From Alphaproteobacteria bacterium UBA6347 (GTDB taxonomy: Bacteria; Pseudomonadota; Alphaproteobacteria; CAAGCB01; CAG-977): 19,287 nucleotides of DNA. Positions within the stretch are counted from its first letter, which is position 1; the number at the start of each line of letters is the position of its first letter. The notes beneath the pieces are model-generated. The model had not been told where the DNA came from, ran no database searches, and saw only the letters and a list, made by a program, of their open reading frames with translations. The position numbers were made by a program, and so were the translations under genes. The stretch spans positions 565 to 19,851 of the forward strand of contig DJRZ01000019.1 in assembly GCA_002440235.1 (NCBI GenBank). Reading direction: 5' to 3'. Positions 7,948 to 16,139 of this stretch are shown piece after piece.

Positions 7948-8730
7948 ATGTTAAAACAACGTGTTCTGTCGGCTTTGCTGCTGTTGCCGCTGCCCGTTCT
8001 GGCGCTTTACTACGGGACGCCGTGGTTCGAACTGTTGTGCGCCGCCGCTTTGACCGCGATGGGGGCGGAATGGGAAAATCTGGTGCTGAAACGCTTTACC
8101 GTTTCGGGCATGCTGATCGCCGTGACGGGCGTCGCGTGCGTCTTTATGCTGGACGACGCGCCGGAAATCGCCTGGACTTTGCCCGCGGTGATGACGGTCG
8201 CTTTGTACGCCGTCGTTAAAAAACAGAACACGGAACATCAAAAGCTGTTCGCGTTCGGCATGGCGTATTCGGTCTATCCGATGGTTTCGCTGGCGTACAT
8301 GCTGTCGAATTTCGGATTCGTCTGCACGCTGTGGCTGATCGGAACGGTGTGGGCGATGGACACGGGCGCGTACGTGTTCGGCAAAACGATCGGCGGACCG
8401 AAAATGTGCCCGAAAATCAGCCCGAAGAAAACTTGGGCGGGACTGTTCGGCGGCATGTTGACCTCCGCTTTGTGGGGATTGGCGTGCGCTAAATGCGACG
8501 GGCTGACGGACTTCGGTTTCGTGATGGGCGTTTCCGCCGTTTTGGGCGCCGCGTCGCAGGGCGGCGATCTGTTCGAATCGTGGATCAAACGCTATCTGGG
8601 CGTCAAGGATTCGGGCAATCTGATCCCGGGACACGGCGGCATTTTCGACCGCACGGACGCGTTGCTGGCGGTCGCGCCGATCGTCGTTCTGATTTTGGCT
8701 CTGTTCCCGACTTTGGATTTCTGGGGGTGA
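7948..8730 (+). CDS. cdsA: Phosphatidate cytidylyltransferase (CDP-diacylglycerol synthase)
   Basis: Integral membrane enzyme that makes CDP-diacylglycerol from phosphatidic acid and CTP, the branch point to all bacterial glycerophospholipids. The 260-residue product has several hydrophobic spans (about 5-38, 53-68, 74-90, 104-142, 163-180, 190-206, 238-256). The family signature lies at residues 211-237: S-x-I-K-R, then K-D-S-G, then PGHGGIFDRTD, all expected positions being present. WAMDTGAYVFGK (135-146) and KISPKKTWAG (156-165) are further CdsA blocks. The start ATG is set by AAGGAG at 7937-7942, 5 nt upstream; the frame is open back to 7834 inside uppS but lacks support. Ends 4 nt before dxr. 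Confidence 0.97.
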   Translation: MLKQRVLSALLLLPLPVLALYYGTPWFELLCAAALTAMGAEWENLVLKRFTVSGMLIAVTGVACVFMLDDAPEIAWTLPAVMTVALYAVVKKQNTEHQKLFAFGMAYSVYPMVSLAYMLSNFGFVCTLWLIGTVWAMDTGAYVFGKTIGGPKMCPKISPKKTWAGLFGGMLTSALWGLACAKCDGLTDFGFVMGVSAVLGAASQGGDLFESWIKRYLGVKDSGNLIPGHGGIFDRTDALLAVAPIVVLILALFPTLDFWG

Positions 8731-8734
8731 AGAA

Positions 8735-9895
8735 ATGGCTGAAAAATCCGTTACGATTCTGGGATCGACGGGGTCGATCGGCAAAAGCACGGTCGACATC
8801 GTCCGGCGTTATCCCGACAAATACCGCGTCGTCGCCCTGACGGGAAATCAAAACGTGCCGCTGCTGGCGGAACAGGCGAAGATGTTGCGCGCCGAGGTCG
8901 CCGTTACCGCGAACAAGGACAAGTATTCGGAATTAAAGGATTTGCTGTCCGGAACGCCCGTGCGCGTCGAAGCCGGTTTCGACGCCGTGATCGACGCGGC
9001 GAAGCTGGACGCGGACTGGACGATGTCGTCGATCGTCGGGGCGGCGGGACTGCTGCCGACGATGGAGGTCGTCAAACGCGGAAAGACGCTGGCTTTGGCG
9101 AACAAGGAAACGCTGGTCTGCGCGGGCGAAATCGTGATGAAGGCGATCAGGGACGCGCGCGCGACTTTGGTTCCCGTCGATTCCGAACACAGCGCGATTT
9201 TCCAGACGCTGGAAAACGAACACCGTTCCGCCGTCGACAGGATTTTGCTGACGGCGTCGGGCGGTCCTTTCCGCGAAAAGGACGCGGCTTTTATGGAAAA
9301 AGTCACGCCGGAACAAGCCGTCGCCCACCCGAATTGGAGCATGGGGGCTAAAATTTCTGTCGATTCCGCCACGATGATGAACAAAGGGCTGGAAATCATC
9401 GAAGCCCGCCATCTGTTCGGATTCGGCGCGGACAGAATCGAGGTGCTGGTTCACCCGCAATCCATCGTTCACAGCGCGGTCGCCTATGTCGACGGTTCCG
9501 TTCTGGCGCATATGGGCATGCCCGACATGCGCACGCCGATTTCGTACGCTCTGGCGTATCCCGACCGCATGGTTTCCCCGACGGCGCGGCTGGATTTGAC
9601 GGCGCTGTCCGGACTGACGTTCTTCGCCCCCGACGAAACGCGCTTCCCCGCTTTGCGTCTGGCGAAGGAATGTCTGAAAAAAGGACAGGCGGCGACGGCG
9701 ATCATGAACGCGGCGAACGAAGTCGCGGTCGGCGCTTTTCTGCGCCGCAAAATCGGATTTTTGGACATTGTCCGCGTCGTTGAAAAAATCGTCGAACGTC
9801 TGCCGGCGAATCCCGTGACGACGATTCACGACGTCATCGCCGTCGATTTGCTGGCGCGCGAGGAAACCAAACGCTATTTGGACGAAGGAGAATAA
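8735..9895 (+). CDS. dxr: 1-deoxy-D-xylulose 5-phosphate reductoisomerase
   Basis: Converts DXP to 2-C-methyl-D-erythritol 4-phosphate with NADPH, the committed step of the MEP isoprenoid pathway and the target of fosmidomycin. The 386-residue product has the NADPH-binding GSTGSIG (10-16), NKETLV (123-128), metal ligands Asp149 and Glu151 in DSEHSAIFQ, the flexible-loop and substrate block HPNWSMG (198-204), and NKGLE ending in Glu220, the third metal ligand. TASGGPFR (173-180) is also conserved. No key residue is missing. GGTGA (8726-8730), overlapping the cdsA stop, can serve as ribosome binding site. Its product pathway feeds UppS, encoded two genes upstream. Stop TAA is 3-6 nt before rseP. 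Confidence 0.98.
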   Translation: MAEKSVTILGSTGSIGKSTVDIVRRYPDKYRVVALTGNQNVPLLAEQAKMLRAEVAVTANKDKYSELKDLLSGTPVRVEAGFDAVIDAAKLDADWTMSSIVGAAGLLPTMEVVKRGKTLALANKETLVCAGEIVMKAIRDARATLVPVDSEHSAIFQTLENEHRSAVDRILLTASGGPFREKDAAFMEKVTPEQAVAHPNWSMGAKISVDSATMMNKGLEIIEARHLFGFGADRIEVLVHPQSIVHSAVAYVDGSVLAHMGMPDMRTPISYALAYPDRMVSPTARLDLTALSGLTFFAPDETRFPALRLAKECLKKGQAATAIMNAANEVAVGAFLRRKIGFLDIVRVVEKIVERLPANPVTTIHDVIAVDLLAREETKRYLDEGE

Positions 9896-9901
9896 GCCGT
9901 G

Positions 9902-10993
9902 ATGTCCGCTTTTTTGACCGTGCTGTATCCGCTGTCTTTTCTGGTCGTCTTGTCGCTGGTCGTCATCGTCCACGAATACGGTCATTTCTTGGCGGCGCGC
10001 CGGTGCGGCGTTCGGGTCGACGAATTTTCGATGGGATTCGGCAAAACGCTGTGGGCGCGCAGGGATAAAAAAGGCACGGAATGGAAAATCTGCCTGATCC
10101 CGCTGGGCGGATACGTCAAAATGTTCGGCGACGCCGACGCCGCCAGCACCAAAGCCGATGAAAACGTGAAAGAATTTACGGCGGAAGAGAAAGCCGTTTC
10201 CTTTCCGCACCAGCCGTTGTGGAAAAAGGCGGTCGTTTCCTTCGCCGGACCGGCGATGAACTATGTGTTCGCGATCGTTCTGCTGACGGCGTTTCTGTCC
10301 GTTTTCGGCATGGTCGCCGTGCCGCCGGTCGTGTCCGAGGTCGCCAAGGATTCCGCCGCCGCCGCCGCGGGCGTTCTGAAAAACGACAGGATTTTAAGCA
10401 TCAACGGCGAAAAAATCGAAACTTTCGCGGACGTGCGCCGCATGGTTCAGCTGGACAAGACGCTGAACATGGTCGTTTTGCGCGACGGCGCGGAAATTCC
10501 TCTGACCGCGCGCCTGTCCGACGAAACGGGCGGGGCTGTTCTGGGCGTGCAGGCGGTTTTGACGCGCGAACACTACAAAGAATTGACCGTCGGTCAGGCT
10601 TTCGTCGAAGCCATGCGCGAAGCTTGGGAAATCACGGCGGACACGCTGGTGATTTTAAAGCGCATCGTTCTGGGACAGCGTTCCGCCGACGACATGCGCG
10701 GTCCGCTGGGCATCGCCGAAGCGTCGGGGGACGCCGCGCGCGGCGGCGTTCTGAACTTCACGCTGTTTCTGATCAACGTGTCGATCGGCATCGGGCTGGT
10801 CAATCTGCTGCCCGTTCCCGTGCTGGACGGCGGGCATCTGCTGTTTTACGCGATCGAAGCCGTCATTCGCCGTCCGATCAACGAACGCGTCGAAACAATC
10901 GCCCTGAACATCGGCGTCGCGCTGTTGCTGTGCCTGTTGATCGTGACGTCGTGGAATGATATCGTCCGCATATTGATGCGTTTGTTTCACTAG
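9902..10993 (+). CDS. rseP: Site-2 membrane metalloprotease (RseP/RIP family)
   Basis: Intramembrane zinc protease of the M50 family; in E. coli it cuts RseA to release sigma-E and clears leftover signal peptides. The 363-residue product has the zinc motif HEYGH at 24-28 in the first membrane span and the second motif NLLPVPVLDGGH at 301-312, whose Asp309 is the third zinc ligand. FGKTLWARRDKKGTEWK and IPLGGYVKMFGD (around 47-77) match the family, as does FAGPAMNYVFA (114-124). One PDZ domain is visible (about 138-205), while E. coli RseP has two; single-PDZ forms are common elsewhere. Last spans near 285-303 and 333-349. AAGGAG (9885-9890) serves either ATG 9902 (11 nt) or an in-frame GTG at 9899 (8 nt), a one-residue difference. 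Likely substrates here are unknown. Confidence 0.96.
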   Translation: MSAFLTVLYPLSFLVVLSLVVIVHEYGHFLAARRCGVRVDEFSMGFGKTLWARRDKKGTEWKICLIPLGGYVKMFGDADAASTKADENVKEFTAEEKAVSFPHQPLWKKAVVSFAGPAMNYVFAIVLLTAFLSVFGMVAVPPVVSEVAKDSAAAAAGVLKNDRILSINGEKIETFADVRRMVQLDKTLNMVVLRDGAEIPLTARLSDETGGAVLGVQAVLTREHYKELTVGQAFVEAMREAWEITADTLVILKRIVLGQRSADDMRGPLGIAEASGDAARGGVLNFTLFLINVSIGIGLVNLLPVPVLDGGHLLFYAIEAVIRRPINERVETIALNIGVALLLCLLIVTSWNDIVRILMRLFH

Positions 10994-11002
10994 GGTGATT
11001 CT

Positions 11003-13273
11003 TTGAAAAAACTGTTTGCTCTCGCCGTTTTGGGGACGTTTCTGCCTTTTTGCGCCGCGCGCGCCGCGCAAAAACCGGAAACCGTGTCGGAAATCGTCAT
11101 CGACGGCATTATGCGCATCGAACCCGAAACGGTGATGACGTATCTGGCGGTCAACAAAGGCGATTCCGTGACCGAGGACAAGCTGGACAACAGCCTGAAA
11201 TCCCTGTTTTCGACGGGATTGTTCGCCGACGTGAATCTGACGCTGGACAACGGCGTGCTGACGGTCAAGGTCGTCGAAAACCCGATCGTCGGGCAGATCG
11301 TGTTCGAGGGAAACAAAAAAATCAAATCCCAGCAGCTGAAGGACGAAATATCCCTGCGTCCGCGTTCCGTGTTCACGCGGTCGAAAATCCGCCGCGACGC
11401 GCAAAGGATTTTGGAACTGTACAAGCGAATGGGGCGTTATTCGGCGTCGGTCGAACCGAAAGTCGTCGAACGGTCGCAAAACCGGCTGGACGTCGTGTTC
11501 GAAATCAGCGAAGGCAGACCCGCTTTTATCCGCAAAATCGACTTTATCGGCAACGACGCCTTTGACGCCGACACGCTGGAAGAGGAAATGCTGTCCAAGG
11601 AAAAACGCTGGTATCGGTGGTTCACGTCGACGGATTCGTTCGATCCCGACCGTTTCGCGTACGACAAGGAGCTGTTGCGCCGGTTCTATCTGCGCCACGG
11701 CTACATGGATTTCAACATCGTGTCGTCGTCCGCGGAACTCTCCCAAAACCGCGAGGATTTCTACCTGACGCTGGTTTTGGACGAGGGAGAACGCTACAGG
11801 ATCGGCGACGTCAGGGTCGTATCCGAACTGGACGGGCTGGACGCCGCCGACGTCGCCGGCGTCGCGACCGTCAAGCCGGAAACGTGGTTCAACAACGTCA
11901 AAGTCGAAAACAGCGAGGTCGCTTTGGTTGACGCTGTCGGGGCGAAAGGTTTTCCTTTCGTCGACGTCGCGTCCGAATTGAAAAAACGCGACGGCGAAAA
12001 CAAAGTCGACGTCGTCTTTACGGTCAAAGAGGGACAGCGCCTGTTCATCGACGAAATCAAAATCACGGGAAACAGCCGCACGCTGGACAACGTGATTCGC
12101 CGCGAATTTCGTTTCGCCGAGGGGGATGCGTACAGCGCGGCGAAAATCAAACGGTCGAAACAGCGCATCGAAAACCTGAACTACTTCGACCGCGTGACGC
12201 TGGACATCGAACCGGTCGATGGCGTTCCCGACCGCGCGGTTTTGAAAACGGACGTTTCCGAAAAATCGACGGGATCGCTGAAACTGGGAATCGGCTGGTC
12301 GTCTTACGACGGTCCGATGGCGGAAGTGTCCGTGCAGGAAAACAATTTTTTGGGAACGGGGCGCAAAGTCGGCGTGTCCGCTTCGATCGCGCAGGAAAAG
12401 ACCCTGTTCGACGTCAGCTTTGTCGAACCGTGGTTTCTGAACCGCGAACTGTCGCTGGGGCTGGACGTGTTCTATCTGACGCGCAATTATTCCGACCGCA
12501 GTTCCTACGATTCCGAAATGGGCGGGGCGTCCGCGTCGCTCAGCTGGAAATATTCGGAAGAGCTGTCGCACACCGTCAAATACACTTTGCGGCAGGACAA
12601 AATCGTCAACGTCAGCGATTCCGCGTCGATTTACGTCAAGGAACAGGAAGGGACGACCATCACGTCCATGATCAGCCAGACCCTGTTCTGGGACTATCTG
12701 GACAACCGCTACAATCCGTCGGAGGGCTACTACGTTTCCGTGTCGAACGATCTGGCGGGGTTCGGCGGCGATTCGAAATACCTGCGTTCGGACGTTTCGG
12801 CGGCGTACTACATTCCGCTGAAAGACAAATGGGTGCTGGGGCTGTCGTCTTCGGCGGGGTACATTTTCGGCATCGGACAGGACGTGCGGCTGAACAACCG
12901 TTATTTTCTGGGCGGCGGCACTCTGCGCGGATTTGAAGACGGCGGCGTCGCGGCGCGGTCGAAAACGGGCGACGATTCGCTGGGCGGCGACTGGCAGGCG
13001 ACGGCGGGCGTCCAGCTGATGTTTCCGCTGGGACTGCCGAGCGAATTCGGCATGAGAGGAAAAATCTTCGCCGATTTCGGCGTGATCGGCAAACCCGACA
13101 ATTTTGATGAATCTGAAATGTGGTATTCTTCAAAATTGCGTGGTAGTATCGGTATCGGTTTTGTGTGGTCGTCGCCGTTGGGTCCGATCAACGTCGATTA
13201 CGCGCGACCCGTTATGAAAGAAAATTTTGACAAGACGGAATACTTCCGTTTGAACTTTGGATGGGGATTTTAA
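11003..13273 (+). CDS. bamA: Outer-membrane protein assembly factor BamA (Omp85)
   Basis: Central barrel of the BAM machine that inserts beta-barrel proteins into the outer membrane. The 756-residue precursor has a signal peptide (residues 1-21, cut expected after AARA). Five POTRA domains follow (roughly 24-93, 94-175, 175-266, 266-345, 345-420), then the 16-strand barrel from about 420. LRGF at 641-644 is the loop-6 RGF/Y motif, and the protein ends in FRLNFGWGF with a terminal Phe, a typical beta-signal. The start is TTG: rseP's TAG (10991-10993) is in the same frame just upstream, the next Met is after the signal peptide, and GGTGAT (10994-10999) matches the outer part of the anti-Shine-Dalgarno sequence. 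Next to skp, its chaperone partner, as in many Proteobacteria. Confidence 0.98.
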   Translation: MKKLFALAVLGTFLPFCAARAAQKPETVSEIVIDGIMRIEPETVMTYLAVNKGDSVTEDKLDNSLKSLFSTGLFADVNLTLDNGVLTVKVVENPIVGQIVFEGNKKIKSQQLKDEISLRPRSVFTRSKIRRDAQRILELYKRMGRYSASVEPKVVERSQNRLDVVFEISEGRPAFIRKIDFIGNDAFDADTLEEEMLSKEKRWYRWFTSTDSFDPDRFAYDKELLRRFYLRHGYMDFNIVSSSAELSQNREDFYLTLVLDEGERYRIGDVRVVSELDGLDAADVAGVATVKPETWFNNVKVENSEVALVDAVGAKGFPFVDVASELKKRDGENKVDVVFTVKEGQRLFIDEIKITGNSRTLDNVIRREFRFAEGDAYSAAKIKRSKQRIENLNYFDRVTLDIEPVDGVPDRAVLKTDVSEKSTGSLKLGIGWSSYDGPMAEVSVQENNFLGTGRKVGVSASIAQEKTLFDVSFVEPWFLNRELSLGLDVFYLTRNYSDRSSYDSEMGGASASLSWKYSEELSHTVKYTLRQDKIVNVSDSASIYVKEQEGTTITSMISQTLFWDYLDNRYNPSEGYYVSVSNDLAGFGGDSKYLRSDVSAAYYIPLKDKWVLGLSSSAGYIFGIGQDVRLNNRYFLGGGTLRGFEDGGVAARSKTGDDSLGGDWQATAGVQLMFPLGLPSEFGMRGKIFADFGVIGKPDNFDESEMWYSSKLRGSIGIGFVWSSPLGPINVDYARPVMKENFDKTEYFRLNFGWGF

Positions 13274-13276
13274 AAT

Positions 13277-13834
13277 ATGAAAAAAGGACTTTGCCTTTCG
13301 GTCGCTTTGGCTTGCGTTTTCTTTGCCGACACGGCGTTCGCCGGAAAGATCGGCTTTATCAACGATCCCGAACTGGCGCGGAAATCGACGGCTTTGCAGG
13401 GATTGCAGATGCAGCGTGAAAAAATGCTGGGCATTCTGAAAGCCGATTTGGACAAGGAAGCCGGAAAAATCCTTGAACAAAAGCAAAAACTGGAAGAGGA
13501 AAAAACGGAACTGTCCAACGAGGAACTGGGCAAACGGCTGGATTCCATCGGGCAGGAAGAACGGGATTTGCAGCAGCGCGCGCAAAACGCCGTCGCCGAA
13601 TTGCAGAAAAACTTCGTCGAAGCCGCGCTGTCCTTTAAGGAAAAAGCCATCAATCCCGTCGTTCTGGAACTGGCGAAGGAAAAGAATTTCGACGCCGTGC
13701 TGAACGCCGCCGACGCGTTCTATGTCGACGAGGAACTGAACGTCACGGACGAAGCGATCAAGCGCGTCAATAAAAAAATGCCGAAGCTGGACTTGAAAAA
13801 AGTCTCTTTGGAAAAAACGAAAAAATCCAAATAA
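13277..13834 (+). CDS. skp: Periplasmic chaperone Skp/OmpH family
   Basis: Holds unfolded outer-membrane proteins in the periplasm on their way to BamA. The 185-residue precursor has a signal peptide (1-22, AFA cleavage site). The mature N-terminus GKIGFINDPELARKS is the usual Skp beta-strand start (family: K-I-x-x-V/I-D/N). Residues about 45-135 are charged and helical with heptad character (KILEQKQKLEEEKTE and onward), matching the jellyfish-tentacle coiled coils. The C-terminal strand contains FDAVLNAADAFYVDEELNVT, where the family has VD--V--Y-D---DIT. The basic tail (KKVSLEKTKKSK) is somewhat longer than in E. coli Skp (161 aa). The gap from bamA is 3 nt; GGGGA inside bamA is the only SD-like sequence. 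Confidence 0.93.
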   Translation: MKKGLCLSVALACVFFADTAFAGKIGFINDPELARKSTALQGLQMQREKMLGILKADLDKEAGKILEQKQKLEEEKTELSNEELGKRLDSIGQEERDLQQRAQNAVAELQKNFVEAALSFKEKAINPVVLELAKEKNFDAVLNAADAFYVDEELNVTDEAIKRVNKKMPKLDLKKVSLEKTKKSK

Positions 13835-13846
13835 GCGGAGCCGCCC

Positions 13847-14863
13847 ATGCCTGATAAAAAATTTTTTAAACTCGCCGGACCGTTCACCCTGAAACAGCTG
13901 GCTGAAATCGGCGGCTGCGAAATCGCGGACGCCGCGAACGCCGGAAAGGAAATCCGCGACGTTAATTCCCTGCGCGACGCGGGCGACGGCGAAATCAGCT
14001 TTCTGTTAAGCAAAAAATACATCGGCGATCTGGAAAAAACGCGCGCCGCCGCCTGCATCGTCCACCCCGATTTCGCGGGTTCCGCGCCGGCGGGGACGGC
14101 GGTTTTGCTGTCCAAAGAACCGTACAAGTCCTACGGGCTGATCGCGGCGGCGTTCTATCCCGCCGAAAAGGTTGAAAAGACCGTGATCCACCCGCGGGCG
14201 TGCGTCGCCGAAACCGCCGTCATCGGCGAAGGGTCGCGCGTCGACGCGGGCGCCGTCGTCGGCGAAAACGCGACGCTGGGGAAAAACTGCCACGTTTGCC
14301 CGAACGCCGTCATCGGCGACAACGTCGTGTTCGGCGACGACTGCGTCATCGGCGCGAACGCGTCGGTGCAGTACGCTTTGGCGGGCAACAAAGTCTACAT
14401 CTACCCCGGCGCGCGCATCGGTCAGGACGGCTTCGGATTTTTCATGAGCCCGAAAGGTCACACCAAAATCCCGCAGCTGGGGCGCGTCGTCATCGGAAAC
14501 GATGTTGAAATCGGCGCGAACACCTGCATCGACCGCGGCGCGCTGGGCGACACGGTCATCGGCGACGGAACGCGCATGGACAATCTGATCCAGTTCGGAC
14601 ACAACGTTCAGACGGGCAAGTGCTGCGTCGTCGTTTCGCAGGTCGGCGTCGCGGGCAGCACGAAACTGGGCGACTTCGTCGTTCTGGCGGGACAGGCGGG
14701 CGTCGCCGGACATTTGAACATCGCCAGCGGGGCGCAGATCGCCGCGCAGTCGGGCGTGACGCGCGACGTCGGTCCGATGGAATGTCTGATGGGGACTCCC
14801 GCCATTCCCATCAAGGAATTTATGCGCCACTTCGCCACTTTGAAAAAAATCACCAAACGCTGA
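13847..14863 (+). CDS. lpxD: UDP-3-O-acylglucosamine N-acyltransferase
   Basis: Third acylation-pathway step of lipid A: moves a 3-hydroxyacyl chain from ACP to the 2-amino group of UDP-3-O-acyl-GlcN. The 338-residue product has the LpxD N-terminal uridine-binding domain (about 10-105, with DVNSLRDAGDGEISFLLSKK at 38-57), a left-handed beta-helix of hexapeptide repeats (about 110-300), and a C-terminal helix (KEFMRHFATLKKITKR). NTCIDRGALGDT (225-236) and QFGHNV (249-254) are diagnostic; His252 is the expected catalytic base. GGAG at 13837-13840, 6 nt before the ATG, sets the start. The lpxD-fabZ-lpxA order is the standard lipid A cluster. The usual second LpxD substrate comes from LpxA and LpxC; lpxC is not in the window. 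Confidence 0.98.
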   Translation: MPDKKFFKLAGPFTLKQLAEIGGCEIADAANAGKEIRDVNSLRDAGDGEISFLLSKKYIGDLEKTRAAACIVHPDFAGSAPAGTAVLLSKEPYKSYGLIAAAFYPAEKVEKTVIHPRACVAETAVIGEGSRVDAGAVVGENATLGKNCHVCPNAVIGDNVVFGDDCVIGANASVQYALAGNKVYIYPGARIGQDGFGFFMSPKGHTKIPQLGRVVIGNDVEIGANTCIDRGALGDTVIGDGTRMDNLIQFGHNVQTGKCCVVVSQVGVAGSTKLGDFVVLAGQAGVAGHLNIASGAQIAAQSGVTRDVGPMECLMGTPAIPIKEFMRHFATLKKITKR

Positions 14864-14876
14864 GAGAGTAAATAAA

Positions 14877-15338
14877 ATGCAAGAAAACATTATCAGAGAA
14901 ATCGGCATCAACGAAATTTTGAAACTGATTCCCCACCGCTATCCGTTTTTGCTGGTTGACAAAGTCGGCATCGTCAAAGAGGGCGAAGAGGGCGTCGGCG
15001 TCAAAAACATCACGATGAACGAACCGCAGTTCACGGGACATTTTCCCGAAAATCCCGTTATGCCGGGGGTTTTGATGATCGAAGCGATGGCGCAGACCGC
15101 CGCCGTGACCGTCATGTCCGCGCAAGAGGAAGGCGTGAAAAAGGGCGTGTTTTTCATGAGCGTCGAAAACGCCAAATTCCGCAAGCCCGTTCTGCCCGGC
15201 GACCGTCTGGAAATGCACGTCGTCAAAGAATTGGCGCGCCGCAACGTCTACCGTTTCCGCGCCGAAGCGACAGTCGACGGAACTTTGCACGCCGAAGCGA
15301 CTTTCACCGCGATGATTTTTGACGAAAAGAAAGCTTGA
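14877..15338 (+). CDS. fabZ: 3-hydroxyacyl-[ACP] dehydratase FabZ
   Basis: Removes water from 3-hydroxyacyl-ACP in fatty acid elongation. It competes with LpxA and LpxD for the same intermediates, which explains its place between them. The 153-residue hot-dog-fold protein begins with the helical segment INEILKLIPHRYPFLLVD (from residue 11). The catalytic pair is His55 in GHFPENPVMPG (54-64) and Glu69 in LMIEAMAQ (66-73), the usual 14-residue spacing. The C-terminal strand region RRNVYRFRAEATVDGTLHAE is typical. The start ATG at 14877 is preceded by GAGAG (14864-14868 area), a moderate ribosome binding site. Ends before lpxA with a 5-nt gap if lpxA starts at its ATG. Confidence 0.98.
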   Translation: MQENIIREIGINEILKLIPHRYPFLLVDKVGIVKEGEEGVGVKNITMNEPQFTGHFPENPVMPGVLMIEAMAQTAAVTVMSAQEEGVKKGVFFMSVENAKFRKPVLPGDRLEMHVVKELARRNVYRFRAEATVDGTLHAEATFTAMIFDEKKA

Positions 15339-15343
15339 TCCAG

Positions 15344-16138
15344 ATGACGAACATTCATTCAACGGCTGTCATTGAAGACGGCGCGAAAATCGGCGACGGC
15401 GTCGAAATCGGTCCGTACTGCGTCGTCGGTTCGCAGGTCGAACTGAAAGACGGCGTGAAGCTGGTGTCCCACGTCTGGGTCGGCGGCGACACGACGATCG
15501 GCGAAAACACGGAAATCCGTCCGTTCGCGGCGATCGGCGGCAAAAACCAAGACCTGAAGGACAAGGATAAAAAGGGCAAGCTGATCATCGGCAAAAACAA
15601 TTCGATCCGCGAATACGCGACGATGCAGCCGGGATCGCCCGACGGCGGAAACGTCACGGTCGTCGGCGACAACGGGCTGTTCATGATCGGCACGCACATC
15701 GCGCACGACTGCCACGTCGGCAGCAACGTGATCATGTCGAACAACGCGACGCTGGCGGGACACGTCAAGGTCGGCGACAACGTCATCATCGGCGGACTGT
15801 CCGCGGTGCATCAGTTTTCGCGCATCGGATCGCACGCGATGGTCGGCGGCATGTGCGGCATCACGCGCGACGTCATTCCGTTTTCGCTGATTTCTTTCGG
15901 AAATCTGGAAGGCGTCAACATCGTCGGATTGAAACGCCGCGGATTTTCGTCGCAGACGATCAACAACCTGCGTCTTGCCGTTTCGGAAATCTTCAAGGGC
16001 GAAGGGACGCTGTCCGAACGTGTCGCGAAAGTTTCCGAAACCTATGCCGACTGCGAACCGGTTCAGGAAATCGTGCGGTTCATGCAGACGGATTACAAGC
16101 GCGGCTTTATGCAGCCGAAAGCGACAATAGCGGAATAG
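15344..16138 (+). CDS. lpxA: UDP-N-acetylglucosamine O-acyltransferase
   Basis: First lipid A step: transfers a 3-hydroxyacyl chain from ACP to the 3-OH of UDP-GlcNAc. The 264-residue product is built of hexapeptide repeats (about 8-185) forming a left-handed beta-helix trimer, then a helical C-terminal domain. His121 in THIAHDCHVG corresponds to the catalytic His125 of E. coli. AVHQFSRIG (154-162), the GMCGITRDV turn, and NIVGLKRRGFS (192-202) are conserved LpxA blocks. The acyl-binding loop reads REYATMQPGS (89-98). The ATG at 15344 gives the standard N-terminus MTNIHSTAVIEDGAKIG; a TTG at 15335 overlapping the fabZ stop would add three residues and is less likely. SD is weak in both cases, so coupling to fabZ is probable. 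Confidence 0.97.
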   Translation: MTNIHSTAVIEDGAKIGDGVEIGPYCVVGSQVELKDGVKLVSHVWVGGDTTIGENTEIRPFAAIGGKNQDLKDKDKKGKLIIGKNNSIREYATMQPGSPDGGNVTVVGDNGLFMIGTHIAHDCHVGSNVIMSNNATLAGHVKVGDNVIIGGLSAVHQFSRIGSHAMVGGMCGITRDVIPFSLISFGNLEGVNIVGLKRRGFSSQTINNLRLAVSEIFKGEGTLSERVAKVSETYADCEPVQEIVRFMQTDYKRGFMQPKATIAE

Positions 16139-16139
16139 C

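Noticed and set aside
8933..10210. 425-codon minus-strand open frame opposite dxr and rseP
   Set aside because: Same shadow pattern; the sense-strand proteins have all expected catalytic motifs.
10655..12571. 638-codon minus-strand open frame opposite bamA and rseP
   Set aside because: Its product is low-complexity (many Asp, Phe, Arg, Gln, Val), matches no family I know, and lies wholly over two unmistakable genes. It is explained by codon bias on the sense strand.
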